Below, piece by piece: positions 34,330 to 43,475 of a stretch of 64,000 nucleotides of DNA. Under the pieces are notes generated by a model. That model searched no databases. It was not told the origin of the DNA and saw nothing but the letters and a program-made list of their open reading frames with translations. The position numbers and the translations under genes were made by a program. Where the stretch lies: NCBI GenBank assembly GCA_038534295.1, contig JBCAXA010000004.1, positions 124,001-188,000 of the forward strand, given 5' to 3'. How positions within the stretch are numbered: position 1 is the stretch's first letter; each line of letters starts with the position of its first letter. Source of the DNA: JBCAXA01 sp038534295 (lineage in GTDB: Bacteria > Pseudomonadota > Gammaproteobacteria > Steroidobacterales > Woeseiaceae).

Positions 34330-35331
34330 TCAGCCGATTCCGACGTTGTTGCGTTCGAGGACGCGCTCTGCGCGATAGCTCGAACGGACCAGAGGCCCGG
34401 AGACCACTTCGAGAAAACCGCGCTCGAGTCCGCGATCGCGCCAGTGTTCGAATTCATCCGGCGTTACGTAACGCTCCACCGGCAAATGGGCCGGGGTCGG
34501 CCGCAGGTACTGGCCGAAGGTCACAATGTCGACCTTCGCTGCGCGCAGATCGTCAAGGGCCTCGTCGATCTCAGCGTCGGTTTCACCCAGACCGAGCATC
34601 AGCGACGTTTTCGTCAGCACGTCAGGGCGATGCTGTTTGCCGTAGGCGAGTACGTCGAGGGTTTGTTCGTACGACGCGCGGGGGTCACGCACGGGATGGG
34701 TCAGTCGACGGACGGTTTCGACATTCTGGGCAAAAACCTCGAGCCCTGAATCGACCAGGGTTTCGATGGCCGCGTGCCGGCCCTGGAAGTCTGGCGTTAG
34801 CGCCTCGACCGCCGTTTGCGGTCGCAGCTCCTTAATAGCCCGAATGCACGCCGCATAGTGCGCCGCACCGCCATCGGCGAGATCGTCACGGTCTACGGAC
34901 GTCAGCACGACGTACTTGAGATCCATGAGTTCGACAGCCCGTGCCGTATTGGCCGGCTCCTCGGCATCGATCCAGCCGTTCGGATTGCCGGTATCCACCG
35001 CGCAAAACCGACAGGCTCGTGTGCACACCGAGCCCAGCACCATGATCGTGGCGGTGCCGGCGTTCCAACACTCGCCGATGTTCGGACACATCGACTCGGC
35101 GCAAACAGTGGCAAGCCGATGTTCGTTCACCGTGCGGCGGACCTCACCGAATTTCTGACCACCAGGGAATTTCGCACGCAGCCATTTAGGCTTCGGCCCG
35201 GCCTTCGACTCAACGATCTCGCGCGGCGTTTTGATGCCATTCTTGATGGCCGAAAAACCGCTGTCGGTACGATACTTCGAACCGCTGGGCACGATCGGTA
35301 TGCCGCGGAATTCGCCGGCGGAGGACTTCAT
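34330..35331 (-). CDS. lipA: Lipoyl synthase
   Basis: A 333-residue radical SAM enzyme inserting sulfur into octanoyl-protein to make lipoate on pyruvate and 2-oxoglutarate dehydrogenases. Both clusters are visible: the auxiliary CX4CX5C (Cys77, Cys82, Cys88 in CAESMCPNIGEC) and the radical SAM CX3CX2C (Cys103, Cys107, Cys110 in CTRACRFC), plus RSSYRAE near the end. ATG 35331 (MKSSAGEFRG) gives the normal length. It is upstream of sohB on the same strand and divergent from the DUF2797 gene. Confidence 0.97.
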   Translation of the reverse strand: MKSSAGEFRGIPIVPSGSKYRTDSGFSAIKNGIKTPREIVESKAGPKPKWLRAKFPGGQKFGEVRRTVNEHRLATVCAESMCPNIGECWNAGTATIMVLGSVCTRACRFCAVDTGNPNGWIDAEEPANTARAVELMDLKYVVLTSVDRDDLADGGAAHYAACIRAIKELRPQTAVEALTPDFQGRHAAIETLVDSGLEVFAQNVETVRRLTHPVRDPRASYEQTLDVLAYGKQHRPDVLTKTSLMLGLGETDAEIDEALDDLRAAKVDIVTFGQYLRPTPAHLPVERYVTPDEFEHWRDRGLERGFLEVVSGPLVRSSYRAERVLERNNVGIG

Positions 35332-35437
35332 CGGTAACAACCTTGTCGGAACACAGCCTGCTATTCTCTCACGCTCGTGGCCGGTCCGCACGGCCGCCGA
35401 CTCAACGAACCCTGAACACCACACACGAGAATCGCCG

Positions 35438-36259
35438 ATGAGCAATACCGGTAACCTGCGCAAAATGCCTGTCGAACTGGCCGACCCGGTTCGCTATCAG
35501 CTGCTCCTCGGCGAGACTCACATAGACGTCAACCCGAGTATCGGCAAGCGCGTGCGGCTGGAGTTTCTGGGTGAGATCAATTGCATCAACTGCGGCCGTA
35601 AGACCAAAAAGTCGTACAGCCAGGGACATTGCTTTCCGTGCTCGCAGCGCCTCGCGCGTTGCGACATGTGCATCGTGCGGCCAGACACCTGTCACTATCA
35701 TCTAGGCACGTGCCGCGAGCCGGACTGGGGTGATGCGAACTGCATGCAACCGCATGTGGTGTATCTCGCAAACTCATCGGGCGTCAAAGTCGGTATTACG
35801 CGACGCAGCCAGATTCCCACACGCTGGATCGACCAAGGAGCTGCCGGCGCGCTGCCGATAGCGGCAGCGCGAACCCGGCGTATTGCGGGCTTGATCGAAG
35901 TCGCGCTCGCGCGGCACGTCAATGACAAGACCGACTGGCGACGGATGTTGCGCGGGGAGCCCGAAGCGGTCGATCTCGCCGCGAAACGCGACGCGCTGTA
36001 CGAGGCGACTAGCGACGACTTTGACGATCTCAACCGCGAGTTCGGCGCCGAGTCGTTGGTTCGGCTGAGTGACCACGACGCCGTCTCTATTCGCTACCCG
36101 GTCGAGGAATATCCGGTGAAGGTCCGATCGCTAACGCTCGACAAAGTGCCGGCCATCGAAAGCGAGTTGGTGGGCGTCAAAGGGCAGTATCTAATCTTTG
36201 CGGCTGGCGTCATGAACATTCGTCGCCACGCCGGTTACAAGATCGCCTGGCACACGTGA
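35438..36259 (+). CDS. DUF2797 protein with zinc-ribbon N-terminus and GIY-YIG-like core
   Basis: A 273-residue protein. Residues about 45-95 hold a Cys-rich metal site: CINCGRKTKK, CFPCSQRLARCDMC, CHYHLGTC. The second half has VYLANSSGVKVGITRRSQIP and TRWIDQGA, a GIY-YIG-nuclease-like pattern typical of DUF2797. The family function is unknown; zinc plus a nuclease-like fold suggests nucleic-acid contact. ATG 35438; no close operon partner. Confidence 0.9.
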   Translation: MSNTGNLRKMPVELADPVRYQLLLGETHIDVNPSIGKRVRLEFLGEINCINCGRKTKKSYSQGHCFPCSQRLARCDMCIVRPDTCHYHLGTCREPDWGDANCMQPHVVYLANSSGVKVGITRRSQIPTRWIDQGAAGALPIAAARTRRIAGLIEVALARHVNDKTDWRRMLRGEPEAVDLAAKRDALYEATSDDFDDLNREFGAESLVRLSDHDAVSIRYPVEEYPVKVRSLTLDKVPAIESELVGVKGQYLIFAAGVMNIRRHAGYKIAWHT

Positions 36260-36293
36260 GTTATCAGAACCTGGCGACGGTGCGTTGCCCGCG

Positions 36294-36321
36294 GATAAAA
36301 AAATGCCCGGCGATGCCGGGC
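36294..36321 (-). terminator. Intrinsic terminator behind the small gene 36353-36550
   Basis: On the minus strand GCCCGGC-ATC-GCCGGGC is followed by ATTTTTTT, a strong hairpin and U-run 32 bases past the stop of the minus-strand gene. Confidence 0.85.
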
Positions 36322-36352
36322 GAGGTCGGGGGAGAACCATACTGTCCGCGGA

Positions 36353-36550
36353 TCAGTGCAGACGGGACCAACTAATGAGCTGCACGCTATCGGCGTCGAG
36401 CTCAAACTGTCTTGCCAGAAGACCTTCAATATATTGCGGTTCGAGTTCGCGTGCCGGCGCACGACTTAACTCGACAATTCCGCTGAATTCATTGCCGTCC
36501 GCATACTGCGCGTCGGTCAATAGAAACTGTGTGTAGTACTTTGCAGCCAT
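36353..36550 (-). CDS. Small conserved-type hypothetical protein
   Basis: A 65-residue cytoplasmic protein starting MAAKYYTQFLLTDAQYADGNEF and ending LDADSVQLISWSRLH. It is not membrane-bound and has a plausible beta-alpha pattern with SGIVELSRAP and YIEGLLARQFE. I do not recognise a family. A terminator closes it, and ATG 36550 is preferred over an in-frame ATG 48 bases upstream that lacks family-like sequence. Divergent from the OmpA-like gene. Confidence 0.7.
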   Translation of the reverse strand: MAAKYYTQFLLTDAQYADGNEFSGIVELSRAPARELEPQYIEGLLARQFELDADSVQLISWSRLH

Positions 36551-36757
36551 GGGTCGACTGTACTGGTTTGAACCTGAAGCTACTGTGAAGGGCCGCACAG
36601 ATCAGCGATCAAGATCTTGTTGCGCCGCAGCAATCGGCACCGGAACTGTGATCGACGTTCCAGAGTCGCACGTGCAAATAGCGCATCGTCTACGCTGACG
36701 CGCCCGTTTACGCACCATCGGGCATAATTGCGCGCGGTTACGAAGGAAGTCACAACT

Positions 36758-38200
36758 ATGCGTGTACCGGTCACACTGGCCTTTGTTTTGTTGTCCTTGG
36801 TCGCCTCGCTTGCGACTGCGCAGGAATTGCGCGATACGTTGTTTCGTGCTGCGGACAACGCGCGTACAGCGGCAACCGCAGCAGAAGCGGAGGCGCTGGC
36901 GCCGAGAACGTGGGAACGGGCCACAGAGGCGTTCGAGTCGGCCGAACAGGCGTTACGGCGCGGCCGCAACATCGACACCGTACGAGAGAGAATTGCGCGG
37001 GCCGAGGATCTCTATCGCGACGCCACCGAAGCGGCTGAACTTGCGCGTGCCTCGTTAGCCGGCGTCATTAAGACCCGCCAGGACGCCCGCACTGCCGATG
37101 CACCGACGCTGTCGAAGCCGATCTGGGACGATGCTGAACTGCGATTCGCCACGGCCGTACGAGAAATGGAGCGCGGCGATCTTCGCGGTGCCGAGAAGGC
37201 CAAACGCGAAGCGGAGAGTCTTTATCGAGACGCCGAACTCGGCGCGATCAAGACGCGCTACTTGAGCGAGACGCGGCGTCTGCTTGCCGATGCGGATCGG
37301 GCCCGCGTCGAGCGCTATGCTCCGGTGACGTTGGACAGAGCGCGCTCGCTGCTACAGCGTGCCGAAAAAGAACTCAACGAAAACCGCTACGATACCGACT
37401 TGCCGCGTAGCCTCGCGCAGCAAGCGAACTATGAAGCCCGACACGCAATCTATCTGGCTGAATTGGTCCGCAACGTCAACGACAAACGCATGACGACCGA
37501 AGACCTGGTCCTCGCTTGGGAGAAGCCGCTGATCGCTATTGCGGGCGCGGCCGATGTCGTTCCCGATCTGGCCGCGGGACCTGCGGACCTCAGCGCGGAA
37601 CTTGCCACGCTCGTCGAAGACCTGATCGCGCAAAACCAGAGCATGGCGCAGGATCTGGCTGACGCGACCACGCGGGTCGCCGAACTGCAGGAGGAAATCC
37701 GCCTGCTCGACGAAAAACTGGGCGGCGCTACCGAAGAACGTCAGGCATTGATGCAACGACTCGAACGGGAAGCCCGAGCGCGCGAGCAATTCGTGCAGGT
37801 CGAACAGATGTTTGTGCGTGACGAGGCGCTGGTGTTTCGTAACGGCAACGACGTGACGCTGCGCCTGGTTGGTCTCAATTTCGCGAGCGGCAGCGCTGAC
37901 GTGTCGTCGCAGAACTATCCGCTACTCCAGAAAGTTGAGCGCGCTATCGATATCTTCCCGCGCAGCGATCTGATCATCGAAGGACACACGGACTCTTACG
38001 GCAGCGACGAGACCAATTTGGCTCTGTCGCAGTCGCGCGCCGAATCAGTCATGCAGTACATGGTTTCCAACATGCGCATCCCGACCAATCGCATGACCGC
38101 GATCGGCTACGGCGAAACGCAGCCAGTGGCGAACAACGAAACCGCCGAGGGTCGCGCGCGCAACCGGCGTATCGACGTCGTTATTCGACCGAAGTTGTGA
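36758..38200 (+). CDS. OmpA-family peptidoglycan-associated protein with coiled-coil domain
   Basis: A 480-residue secreted protein: signal peptide MRVPVTLAFVLLSLVASLATAQ, then a helical, DUF4398-like region (residues about 25-260) and a coiled coil around 280-340, and an OmpA C-terminal domain (LNFASGSADVSSQ, EGHTDSYGSDETNLALSQSRAE, RNRRIDVVI) that binds diaminopimelate in peptidoglycan. It probably tethers the envelope. AAGGAAG precedes ATG 36758. Its last 20 bases overlap the convergent hydrolase gene. Confidence 0.93.
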   Translation: MRVPVTLAFVLLSLVASLATAQELRDTLFRAADNARTAATAAEAEALAPRTWERATEAFESAEQALRRGRNIDTVRERIARAEDLYRDATEAAELARASLAGVIKTRQDARTADAPTLSKPIWDDAELRFATAVREMERGDLRGAEKAKREAESLYRDAELGAIKTRYLSETRRLLADADRARVERYAPVTLDRARSLLQRAEKELNENRYDTDLPRSLAQQANYEARHAIYLAELVRNVNDKRMTTEDLVLAWEKPLIAIAGAADVVPDLAAGPADLSAELATLVEDLIAQNQSMAQDLADATTRVAELQEEIRLLDEKLGGATEERQALMQRLEREARAREQFVQVEQMFVRDEALVFRNGNDVTLRLVGLNFASGSADVSSQNYPLLQKVERAIDIFPRSDLIIEGHTDSYGSDETNLALSQSRAESVMQYMVSNMRIPTNRMTAIGYGETQPVANNETAEGRARNRRIDVVIRPKL

Positions 38201-39167
38201 GTTGCCCGGCCGCCGGTGGCGCCGCACGCGCGGCGTCCTCTTGTGGCCAGTGCGATTTTAGAAACTCGCCGATCAGCGTGGCGGTCTCGGTCGCCAGCAA
38301 ATAGCCGTATTCACTGTGCACGAGCAAATCGCCGTCCTGGCGGTAGTGCGTGTAGACACGAAAATCCACGAGCGTCTCGACCAGACCGTATCGCAACATC
38401 TCGGCGTAGTCGTTCGCAAATTGATGATCGAGCGCCGTCAGCTCGCCAACCGCACTGACGTTGGCCCAATGCCGAACGTTGGACGGATACCGGCGTCGGC
38501 CGTGCTCGCGGGCACCTTTGAGATTGCGCTGAATAACGTTTTGGCCCAGTGGACTGCCAATCGTCAGAAACAGATCGACATGGCCACCGACGCCGTCGAC
38601 GCGCGACATCTCCCAAAGCGTGTCCCACGCAATGACCGAGCCAAGGCTGTGGCCGATCAACAGAACTTTGCGGTGCGAGTGCCAGGCTTTGCGCAGCGGC
38701 AAGCGCAAGTTACGGCGAATACTGCGACCGATATTGTCTTCGTTACGAGCGTAGCGTCGCACGTCGCCCAGCGTGACCCGCATGTTTTCGCCGGCCAATC
38801 TCGGGATGAGAAACGGCACCATGTCGCCCATGAGATAGAACGCGCGCAGCATTCGATTGCGTAGCGAACGCGCCTCGCGTCGATCGTCCTCGGTCGGCGC
38901 GGGTTGGGCCAGCGCGGCCTCGATCGACGGTTGATCGAGACCGATATCGCGAAACTCGTCGTAGAAAAGATGAGTCCATGCGGCGAGCTCGAGAATGTCT
39001 TCGTGATGGCCGAGCACGGCGCCAAAGGCCGGATCGACCCGACGGATGCCCTCGAGCAGGCAGCGCCAGACCTCGTGCCGATGCTGCGGCGGTGGCGGCT
39101 TAGGCTTCATCCCCGGCACGAAAATGATCGCCGGTGGTAGCACAGCCGCGCGTTGCTCAGCCGGCAC
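38181..39167 (-). CDS. Predicted alpha/beta hydrolase
   Basis: A 328-residue protein with an N-terminal PAIIFVPGMKPKPPPP stretch and the nucleophile motif LLIGHSLGSVIAWDTL (Gly-x-Ser-x-Gly, about residues 172-187), followed by FLTIGSPLGQNV. It resembles lipase-like proteins with DUF-type insertions. No signal peptide. It overlaps the upstream HAD gene by 11 bases, forming an EamA-HAD-hydrolase unit. ATG 39167. Confidence 0.85.
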   Translation of the reverse strand: MPAEQRAAVLPPAIIFVPGMKPKPPPPQHRHEVWRCLLEGIRRVDPAFGAVLGHHEDILELAAWTHLFYDEFRDIGLDQPSIEAALAQPAPTEDDRREARSLRNRMLRAFYLMGDMVPFLIPRLAGENMRVTLGDVRRYARNEDNIGRSIRRNLRLPLRKAWHSHRKVLLIGHSLGSVIAWDTLWEMSRVDGVGGHVDLFLTIGSPLGQNVIQRNLKGAREHGRRRYPSNVRHWANVSAVGELTALDHQFANDYAEMLRYGLVETLVDFRVYTHYRQDGDLLVHSEYGYLLATETATLIGEFLKSHWPQEDAARAAPPAAGQLTTSVE

Positions 39168-39849
39168 CCATGACCTCAGCTAGCTCGGCGAGATCGGCGA
39201 CCGCGACATCGGGAGGCGCAAGATCCGCTGGCCAGTCGACACCGGGTCGGTTGACCCAAACCGTTTGCATGCCGACCTGGCGCGCGCCGTCGACGTCGAG
39301 GTGCGGATCGTCGCCGACATGCACGAAACGCTCCGGCGGCTGGCCGATCAATTCGGCAGCAAGCTCGAAAATTTGCGGGTGCGGTTTCGCGGCGCCAGCG
39401 CGGGCCGCGGTTACTGAGTCGACAAAGTGCTCGTCGATACCGACCAGCGCAAGATCGGCTGTGCCGTTGGTGACTGCAATGAGGTCGTAGCTCGCCGCTA
39501 GCGCGGCCAATGCCGCTGCAACGTCGCCGAAAAGATCGACGGTGTTTCGCCAACGATGAAACTCAGCGAAAGCTGCGTCAGCGGTCGCGCTCGACTGGCC
39601 CGTCGCCGCCGCTGCTTGCAGATAGATCGCCCGACGGACGAAACCGAAATCGTGCGCTTTGTCAGGATGCTGAGCGACGATATCGGCGCGCAGCGCCGTG
39701 ACGCCAGCATCGCGCAGGTACTCGGCCATAGCTGGCGCATTCCCGGCCAGCCACCGGCCGACCTCGGTTTCCGCACGACGAATGACGTTACCGACGTCCC
39801 ACAGCGTGTCGTCGAGATCGAGTGAAACTACAGCGGCGTTCTTAAACAT
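39157..39849 (-). CDS. HAD-family hydrolase
   Basis: A 230-residue haloacid-dehalogenase-like phosphatase. Motif I is SLDLDDTLWDV (nucleophile Asp in DLDDTLW), motif II TNGTAD, motif III in AKPHPQIF and motif IV GDDPHLDVDGAR. The cap is the small helical C1 type, fitting pyrophosphatase or sugar phosphatase roles such as YjjG/GS1-like. ATG 39849 (MFKNAAVVS) is chosen. It is behind the EamA transporter by 20 bases. Confidence 0.92.
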   Translation of the reverse strand: MFKNAAVVSLDLDDTLWDVGNVIRRAETEVGRWLAGNAPAMAEYLRDAGVTALRADIVAQHPDKAHDFGFVRRAIYLQAAAATGQSSATADAAFAEFHRWRNTVDLFGDVAAALAALAASYDLIAVTNGTADLALVGIDEHFVDSVTAARAGAAKPHPQIFELAAELIGQPPERFVHVGDDPHLDVDGARQVGMQTVWVNRPGVDWPADLAPPDVAVADLAELAEVMGAG

Positions 39850-39869
39850 GGCGCGGAGTATAGCGGCGC

Positions 39870-40778
39870 TCAACGACGCTGTCGGCGCGGCAGTATGGGC
39901 GGCATGGCAGCCGGCGGCGTTGGTCCGCGGCGCGGCTGACGCAGCGCCACGATCAACACGCCCAGCAACGAAATGGCGCCGCCGATGACGACCTCCAACG
40001 TCAAGACTTCGTTCAGCAACACCACACCGAGGCCGATGCCGATAAAAGTCGATGCGATGGTCGTCGGTGAAATGACACTGACGTCATGGCGCTGCAGCAA
40101 CCAATACATACCGCCGTGGCCGATCAGGCTTGCGCCGAGTGCCGAGAAAACAAGAATTGCGTAAACATGGATAGGCGCCGCAACGAGCGCCTCGCGTTGC
40201 CCAGTTTCAAAGACGACGCTCGCGATCGTCAGCAGTGGAAACGACACTGCCGCAATCCACGCTTGGAGCTGAAACACGCGAGCGCCGCGGATACGCTTCA
40301 TCATGATCGTGCCGGCAGCGCCCATCATCGCCCCGCCCGACACCAGCACGAGGGCATCGAGATCGGCGAAGACCTTAGGATCGAAACTCATCCATGCGAC
40401 GCCGCCGAAGGCCAGTGATATGCCGAGCGTGCGCCGCCAACCGATCCGTTCGCCGAGAAACAAGATGGACAAAATAGTGGCGAACGGCACGTACAACTGG
40501 GTTGCGATCGCAATACCCGCAATGTCTTCCGCCCGCTGTAGTCCGACGTAAATCAACGTAAAGTGCAGCGCACCCATGGTCAGCCCGGTGAGCATGACCT
40601 TGCCCATTTCGCCGCGCACGGGCTTCAACAACGGCGCGAGCACCGCGAGGATTAACGCAAACCGTAGCGCTGCGAATGTCAGCGGCGGCAGTTCCAGCAA
40701 CGCAACTTTGGTGAGCACGAGATTCGTGCCCCAAATCACGTTGACCAGCGCGATAACGAGTAGGTGACCTAGCGGCAC
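39870..40778 (-). CDS. EamA (DMT) family permease
   Basis: A 302-residue ten-helix inner-membrane transporter of the drug/metabolite superfamily, with the duplicated EamA halves: VNVIWGTNLVLTKVALLEL at the first and GHGGMYWLLQRHDVSVISPTTIAST in the second. These export or import amino acids, sugars or other small solutes. ATG 40778 has no strong ribosome site. It is the first gene of the three-gene unit with HAD and hydrolase. Confidence 0.93.
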   Translation of the reverse strand: MPLGHLLVIALVNVIWGTNLVLTKVALLELPPLTFAALRFALILAVLAPLLKPVRGEMGKVMLTGLTMGALHFTLIYVGLQRAEDIAGIAIATQLYVPFATILSILFLGERIGWRRTLGISLAFGGVAWMSFDPKVFADLDALVLVSGGAMMGAAGTIMMKRIRGARVFQLQAWIAAVSFPLLTIASVVFETGQREALVAAPIHVYAILVFSALGASLIGHGGMYWLLQRHDVSVISPTTIASTFIGIGLGVVLLNEVLTLEVVIGGAISLLGVLIVALRQPRRGPTPPAAMPPILPRRQRR

Positions 40779-40890
40779 GCGGCAAGCTCGAGATGAAGGG
40801 CTGGCCGTCGCTACGCGGCCTTTAGACTCTACGTCCGTCGGTGCGCCAGCCGCCGGTGACTATCGCGGCCCGTCGAGCGTAATGCAAGGG

Positions 40891-41757
40891 TCAGTTGGTC
40901 GTTGCGAGCGCCTGACAGTGCTCCCATGCGTGCATGATTGATTTACGCTCGGGGCCCCAGCGGTAGCCGCCAAGCCCGCCGTTCGCTCGCAGTACGCGGT
41001 GACACGGAATCAAGAACGCGATGGGATTGGCGCCGACCGCATTCCCGACCGCCCGTGACGCGCTCGGCTTGCCGAGAAGTGTCGCGACGTCGGCGTAGCT
41101 GAACGCCGCGCCCGGTGGAATCGTCAACAGCGCTTGCCAGACTTTGAGCTGAAAATTGGTTCCGACCGGATTCAGCACGAGTCCCGTTTGATCGCCGAAA
41201 AAAGCCTGGTCAACGGTCGCTTGCGCCGTCTCGTCCGGCATGAATTCCGCCGCGTGCCAACGCATCGCGGCGTCATCCAACATCGCATTGGCGCTGCGCG
41301 CACCGCAAAACCCAAGCTCGACGATGCCCCGCGCGCTGCGCAGAAGAAAAACGGGCCCGAACGGCGTTTTGGCCTCGCCAAAGCGCAGCAGCAGGCCGGC
41401 GCCGCCCTGTTTGTATTCACCGGGTGATAGCGCATCGATCGACACAAACAGATCGTGCAAGCGACCCGGCCCGGACAAACCGCTGTCCAACGCCGCGTCG
41501 AGCACAGTCGCGCCGCGATCCAGTGCAGCGCGGGCCGCAAGCAGTGTGCGGTGTTTCAAGTAGCGACCGGGTGCAATACCAGCCCAGCGACGGAACAGCC
41601 GCGAAAAATGCGCTTCGCTGAGACCCGCCGCAGCGGCAATATCGGCGCTGCTCGGCTGCTCGCTGGCGTGTGTATCGATCCACCGAATAGCGGCGGCAAT
41701 GCGTTGGTAGTCATCGTCACGAAGACGCGCGGTAGAACTGGCCTTGTATATGCTCAT
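40891..41757 (-). CDS. Ada-like AraC/alkylguanine-DNA methyltransferase fusion without the Ada N-terminal domain
   Basis: A 288-residue protein. Residues about 15-115 are an AraC DNA-binding domain (SSADIAAAAGLSEAHFSRLFRRWAG), and residues about 125-285 are the O6-alkylguanine-DNA alkyltransferase domain with the acceptor FLIPCHRVLR (Cys252) and GGLGGYRWG. The zinc-binding N-terminal Ada domain, which reads methyl phosphotriesters through Cys38, is absent, so it may repair but not sense via that route. It lies 41 bases behind the BatD gene and could be read through from it. ATG 41757. Confidence 0.94.
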   Translation of the reverse strand: MSIYKASSTARLRDDDYQRIAAAIRWIDTHASEQPSSADIAAAAGLSEAHFSRLFRRWAGIAPGRYLKHRTLLAARAALDRGATVLDAALDSGLSGPGRLHDLFVSIDALSPGEYKQGGAGLLLRFGEAKTPFGPVFLLRSARGIVELGFCGARSANAMLDDAAMRWHAAEFMPDETAQATVDQAFFGDQTGLVLNPVGTNFQLKVWQALLTIPPGAAFSYADVATLLGKPSASRAVGNAVGANPIAFLIPCHRVLRANGGLGGYRWGPERKSIMHAWEHCQALATTN

Positions 41758-41798
41758 GGACGCGACAGTAGCGGCTGGCGACATGGCCAGCCACCCGA

Positions 41799-43475
41799 TT
41801 ACTGCGCTTCGTTCGACGGCAACGGAGACAGCGGCGCAAGTCCACTGGCGGCGCCGGCGCTGGACGCCGACGAGCCGGGCAGCTGTGACAGCGAACCAAT
41901 CGCCCGACCGAGCGCCGCTGCCGACGGTTGCGGTCCGCCGCGGCCGTAGAGTGTCTGGTTCAGCACCCGCAGAGCGTCTGCGGCTGGCGCATCGAGCCTT
42001 GCAGCGATACTCGACAACGACCACGGACCGCCGCCGAACTCGAGCGCCGCCCAATTCCGAAGACTCGCCGCCGCCGTTGGGAAATCTTCGCGTTCCGCTG
42101 CGCGGCGGGCATCGCGCAACAACCGACGCCGTTCGCCCAGTCGAGCAGGATCCAGCGTTTTGCGGTGCGCCGGTCGGTTCTTGCTGCGACGACTTAGCCA
42201 CCAGGCCAGCACGGTCAGCACCCACAAGCCACCGACGCTTGCCGTTGCCCATTGCCATGGCCGCGCCGAGGCAACCGCTGCAACGCTAGCCGCGGCCTGC
42301 CCGATAGGCGCTGCCGTACCAGCAACGGGTTCTGGCTCTGCATCCGGCGGACGCGCGACGCTCAGCTCGACGGCCGGCAGTTCTGCAACGTTCCAACGGC
42401 CCTCATTGACGTTCCACCACGGCAGGCGCATGGCGGGAACGTCGTAACGCCCGGCTTGGGACGCGATGACGGCATAGCGCTCGACGCGTTGACCCACCAA
42501 GCCGCGCTCCGATTGCAAGTTGGTGAGTTCCGGCTGGTCCGGGTAGACCCGCACACCGTCTTGTGCCGGGTGGTTCAACGGCGGCAGTTGGCTTGCCATT
42601 AACCCCGTTGCCGACAAACGCAGCTCACGCGTCACCGGCTCGCCGGCGGCGAACTCGCGAGAATCCGGATTCCAGCGTTGCTCGAGGCGGACGTCTGACG
42701 CCGGTAACCAAGCCGCATCTGGAAACAAGGCGGGCGGCGGCGGTATGGGCTGCACTTCTACCTGAAGCGGTTCGGATCGAAACAAACGCCGACTCGACAA
42801 ACGGCTGCGTTGCCAAATGCGTCCGGAGTAAACGAATTCGCCAATCGTGAGTTCGCCGCTAGCCTGCGGATACAACGCAAACCGACGTTCGAAAACGTCG
42901 TACGTCTGACCGTCGATTTGCTTGGAAAAACTCCGATCCTTACCGAATCGCTGGATCAGCACCTCCGGCCCGTCGAACGTCGGGTCGCGCAACGAATCTT
43001 GTCGCACGAGCGCCGCGCGATAAACGCGAATGCTCAGAATGATCTGCGCCTGAACCCACGTCGACGTGCGATCTACGGCCGCCTCAACAAATATGTCGCG
43101 GCCGGCGGCGCTCGTGGTGTCGGGGGCACGAACGGTGATCGACAGCGGTGTCGATGACTCTTGGCCGACCGTGATCGCCGGAATCTCGAGCACGCCTTCG
43201 CGCTTCGGCATGAGTTGGTACGTGAACAATCGCTGCTGGGTAATCTCGCCATTGAAAATGCGCGTGTTGTTGCTTTCCTGCGAGCCCAACACTTCAAAGT
43301 CCTCGAGCACGACGCTGATGTCCGGCTCGACGCTGCGCATATTGTCGACCGAGACGCTTAGGTTGAACGACTCATTCGCGTCGATCATGGCCCGGTCGAT
43401 GCTCGCGACGACCTTGCCGAGTGCCGGCACGGCTGTCAGCAGCAGCAGTACGGTCAGGAGACTCCGCGTCACCAT
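41799..43475 (-). CDS. batD: BatD family protein
   Basis: A 558-residue envelope protein with an N-terminal signal peptide (LLTVLLLLTAVPALG), extracytoplasmic beta-rich domains (SIDRAMIDANESFNLSV, DFEVLGSQESNN, DVFERRFALYPQASGELTIG) and a late transmembrane helix with a cytoplasmic tail. BatD is the last of the MoxR/Bat set, linked to oxygen tolerance or protein quality control in other bacteria. ATG 43475 overlaps the BatB/C stop by seven bases. Confidence 0.93.
   Translation of the reverse strand: MVTRSLLTVLLLLTAVPALGKVVASIDRAMIDANESFNLSVSVDNMRSVEPDISVVLEDFEVLGSQESNNTRIFNGEITQQRLFTYQLMPKREGVLEIPAITVGQESSTPLSITVRAPDTTSAAGRDIFVEAAVDRTSTWVQAQIILSIRVYRAALVRQDSLRDPTFDGPEVLIQRFGKDRSFSKQIDGQTYDVFERRFALYPQASGELTIGEFVYSGRIWQRSRLSSRRLFRSEPLQVEVQPIPPPPALFPDAAWLPASDVRLEQRWNPDSREFAAGEPVTRELRLSATGLMASQLPPLNHPAQDGVRVYPDQPELTNLQSERGLVGQRVERYAVIASQAGRYDVPAMRLPWWNVNEGRWNVAELPAVELSVARPPDAEPEPVAGTAAPIGQAAASVAAVASARPWQWATASVGGLWVLTVLAWWLSRRSKNRPAHRKTLDPARLGERRRLLRDARRAAEREDFPTAAASLRNWAALEFGGGPWSLSSIAARLDAPAADALRVLNQTLYGRGGPQPSAAALGRAIGSLSQLPGSSASSAGAASGLAPLSPLPSNEAQ

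Noticed and set aside
36723..36728. CATAAT as -10 of the OmpA-like gene
   Set aside because: It fits five of six bases, but no acceptable -35 lies at 16-18 bases, so I do not list it as a promoter.
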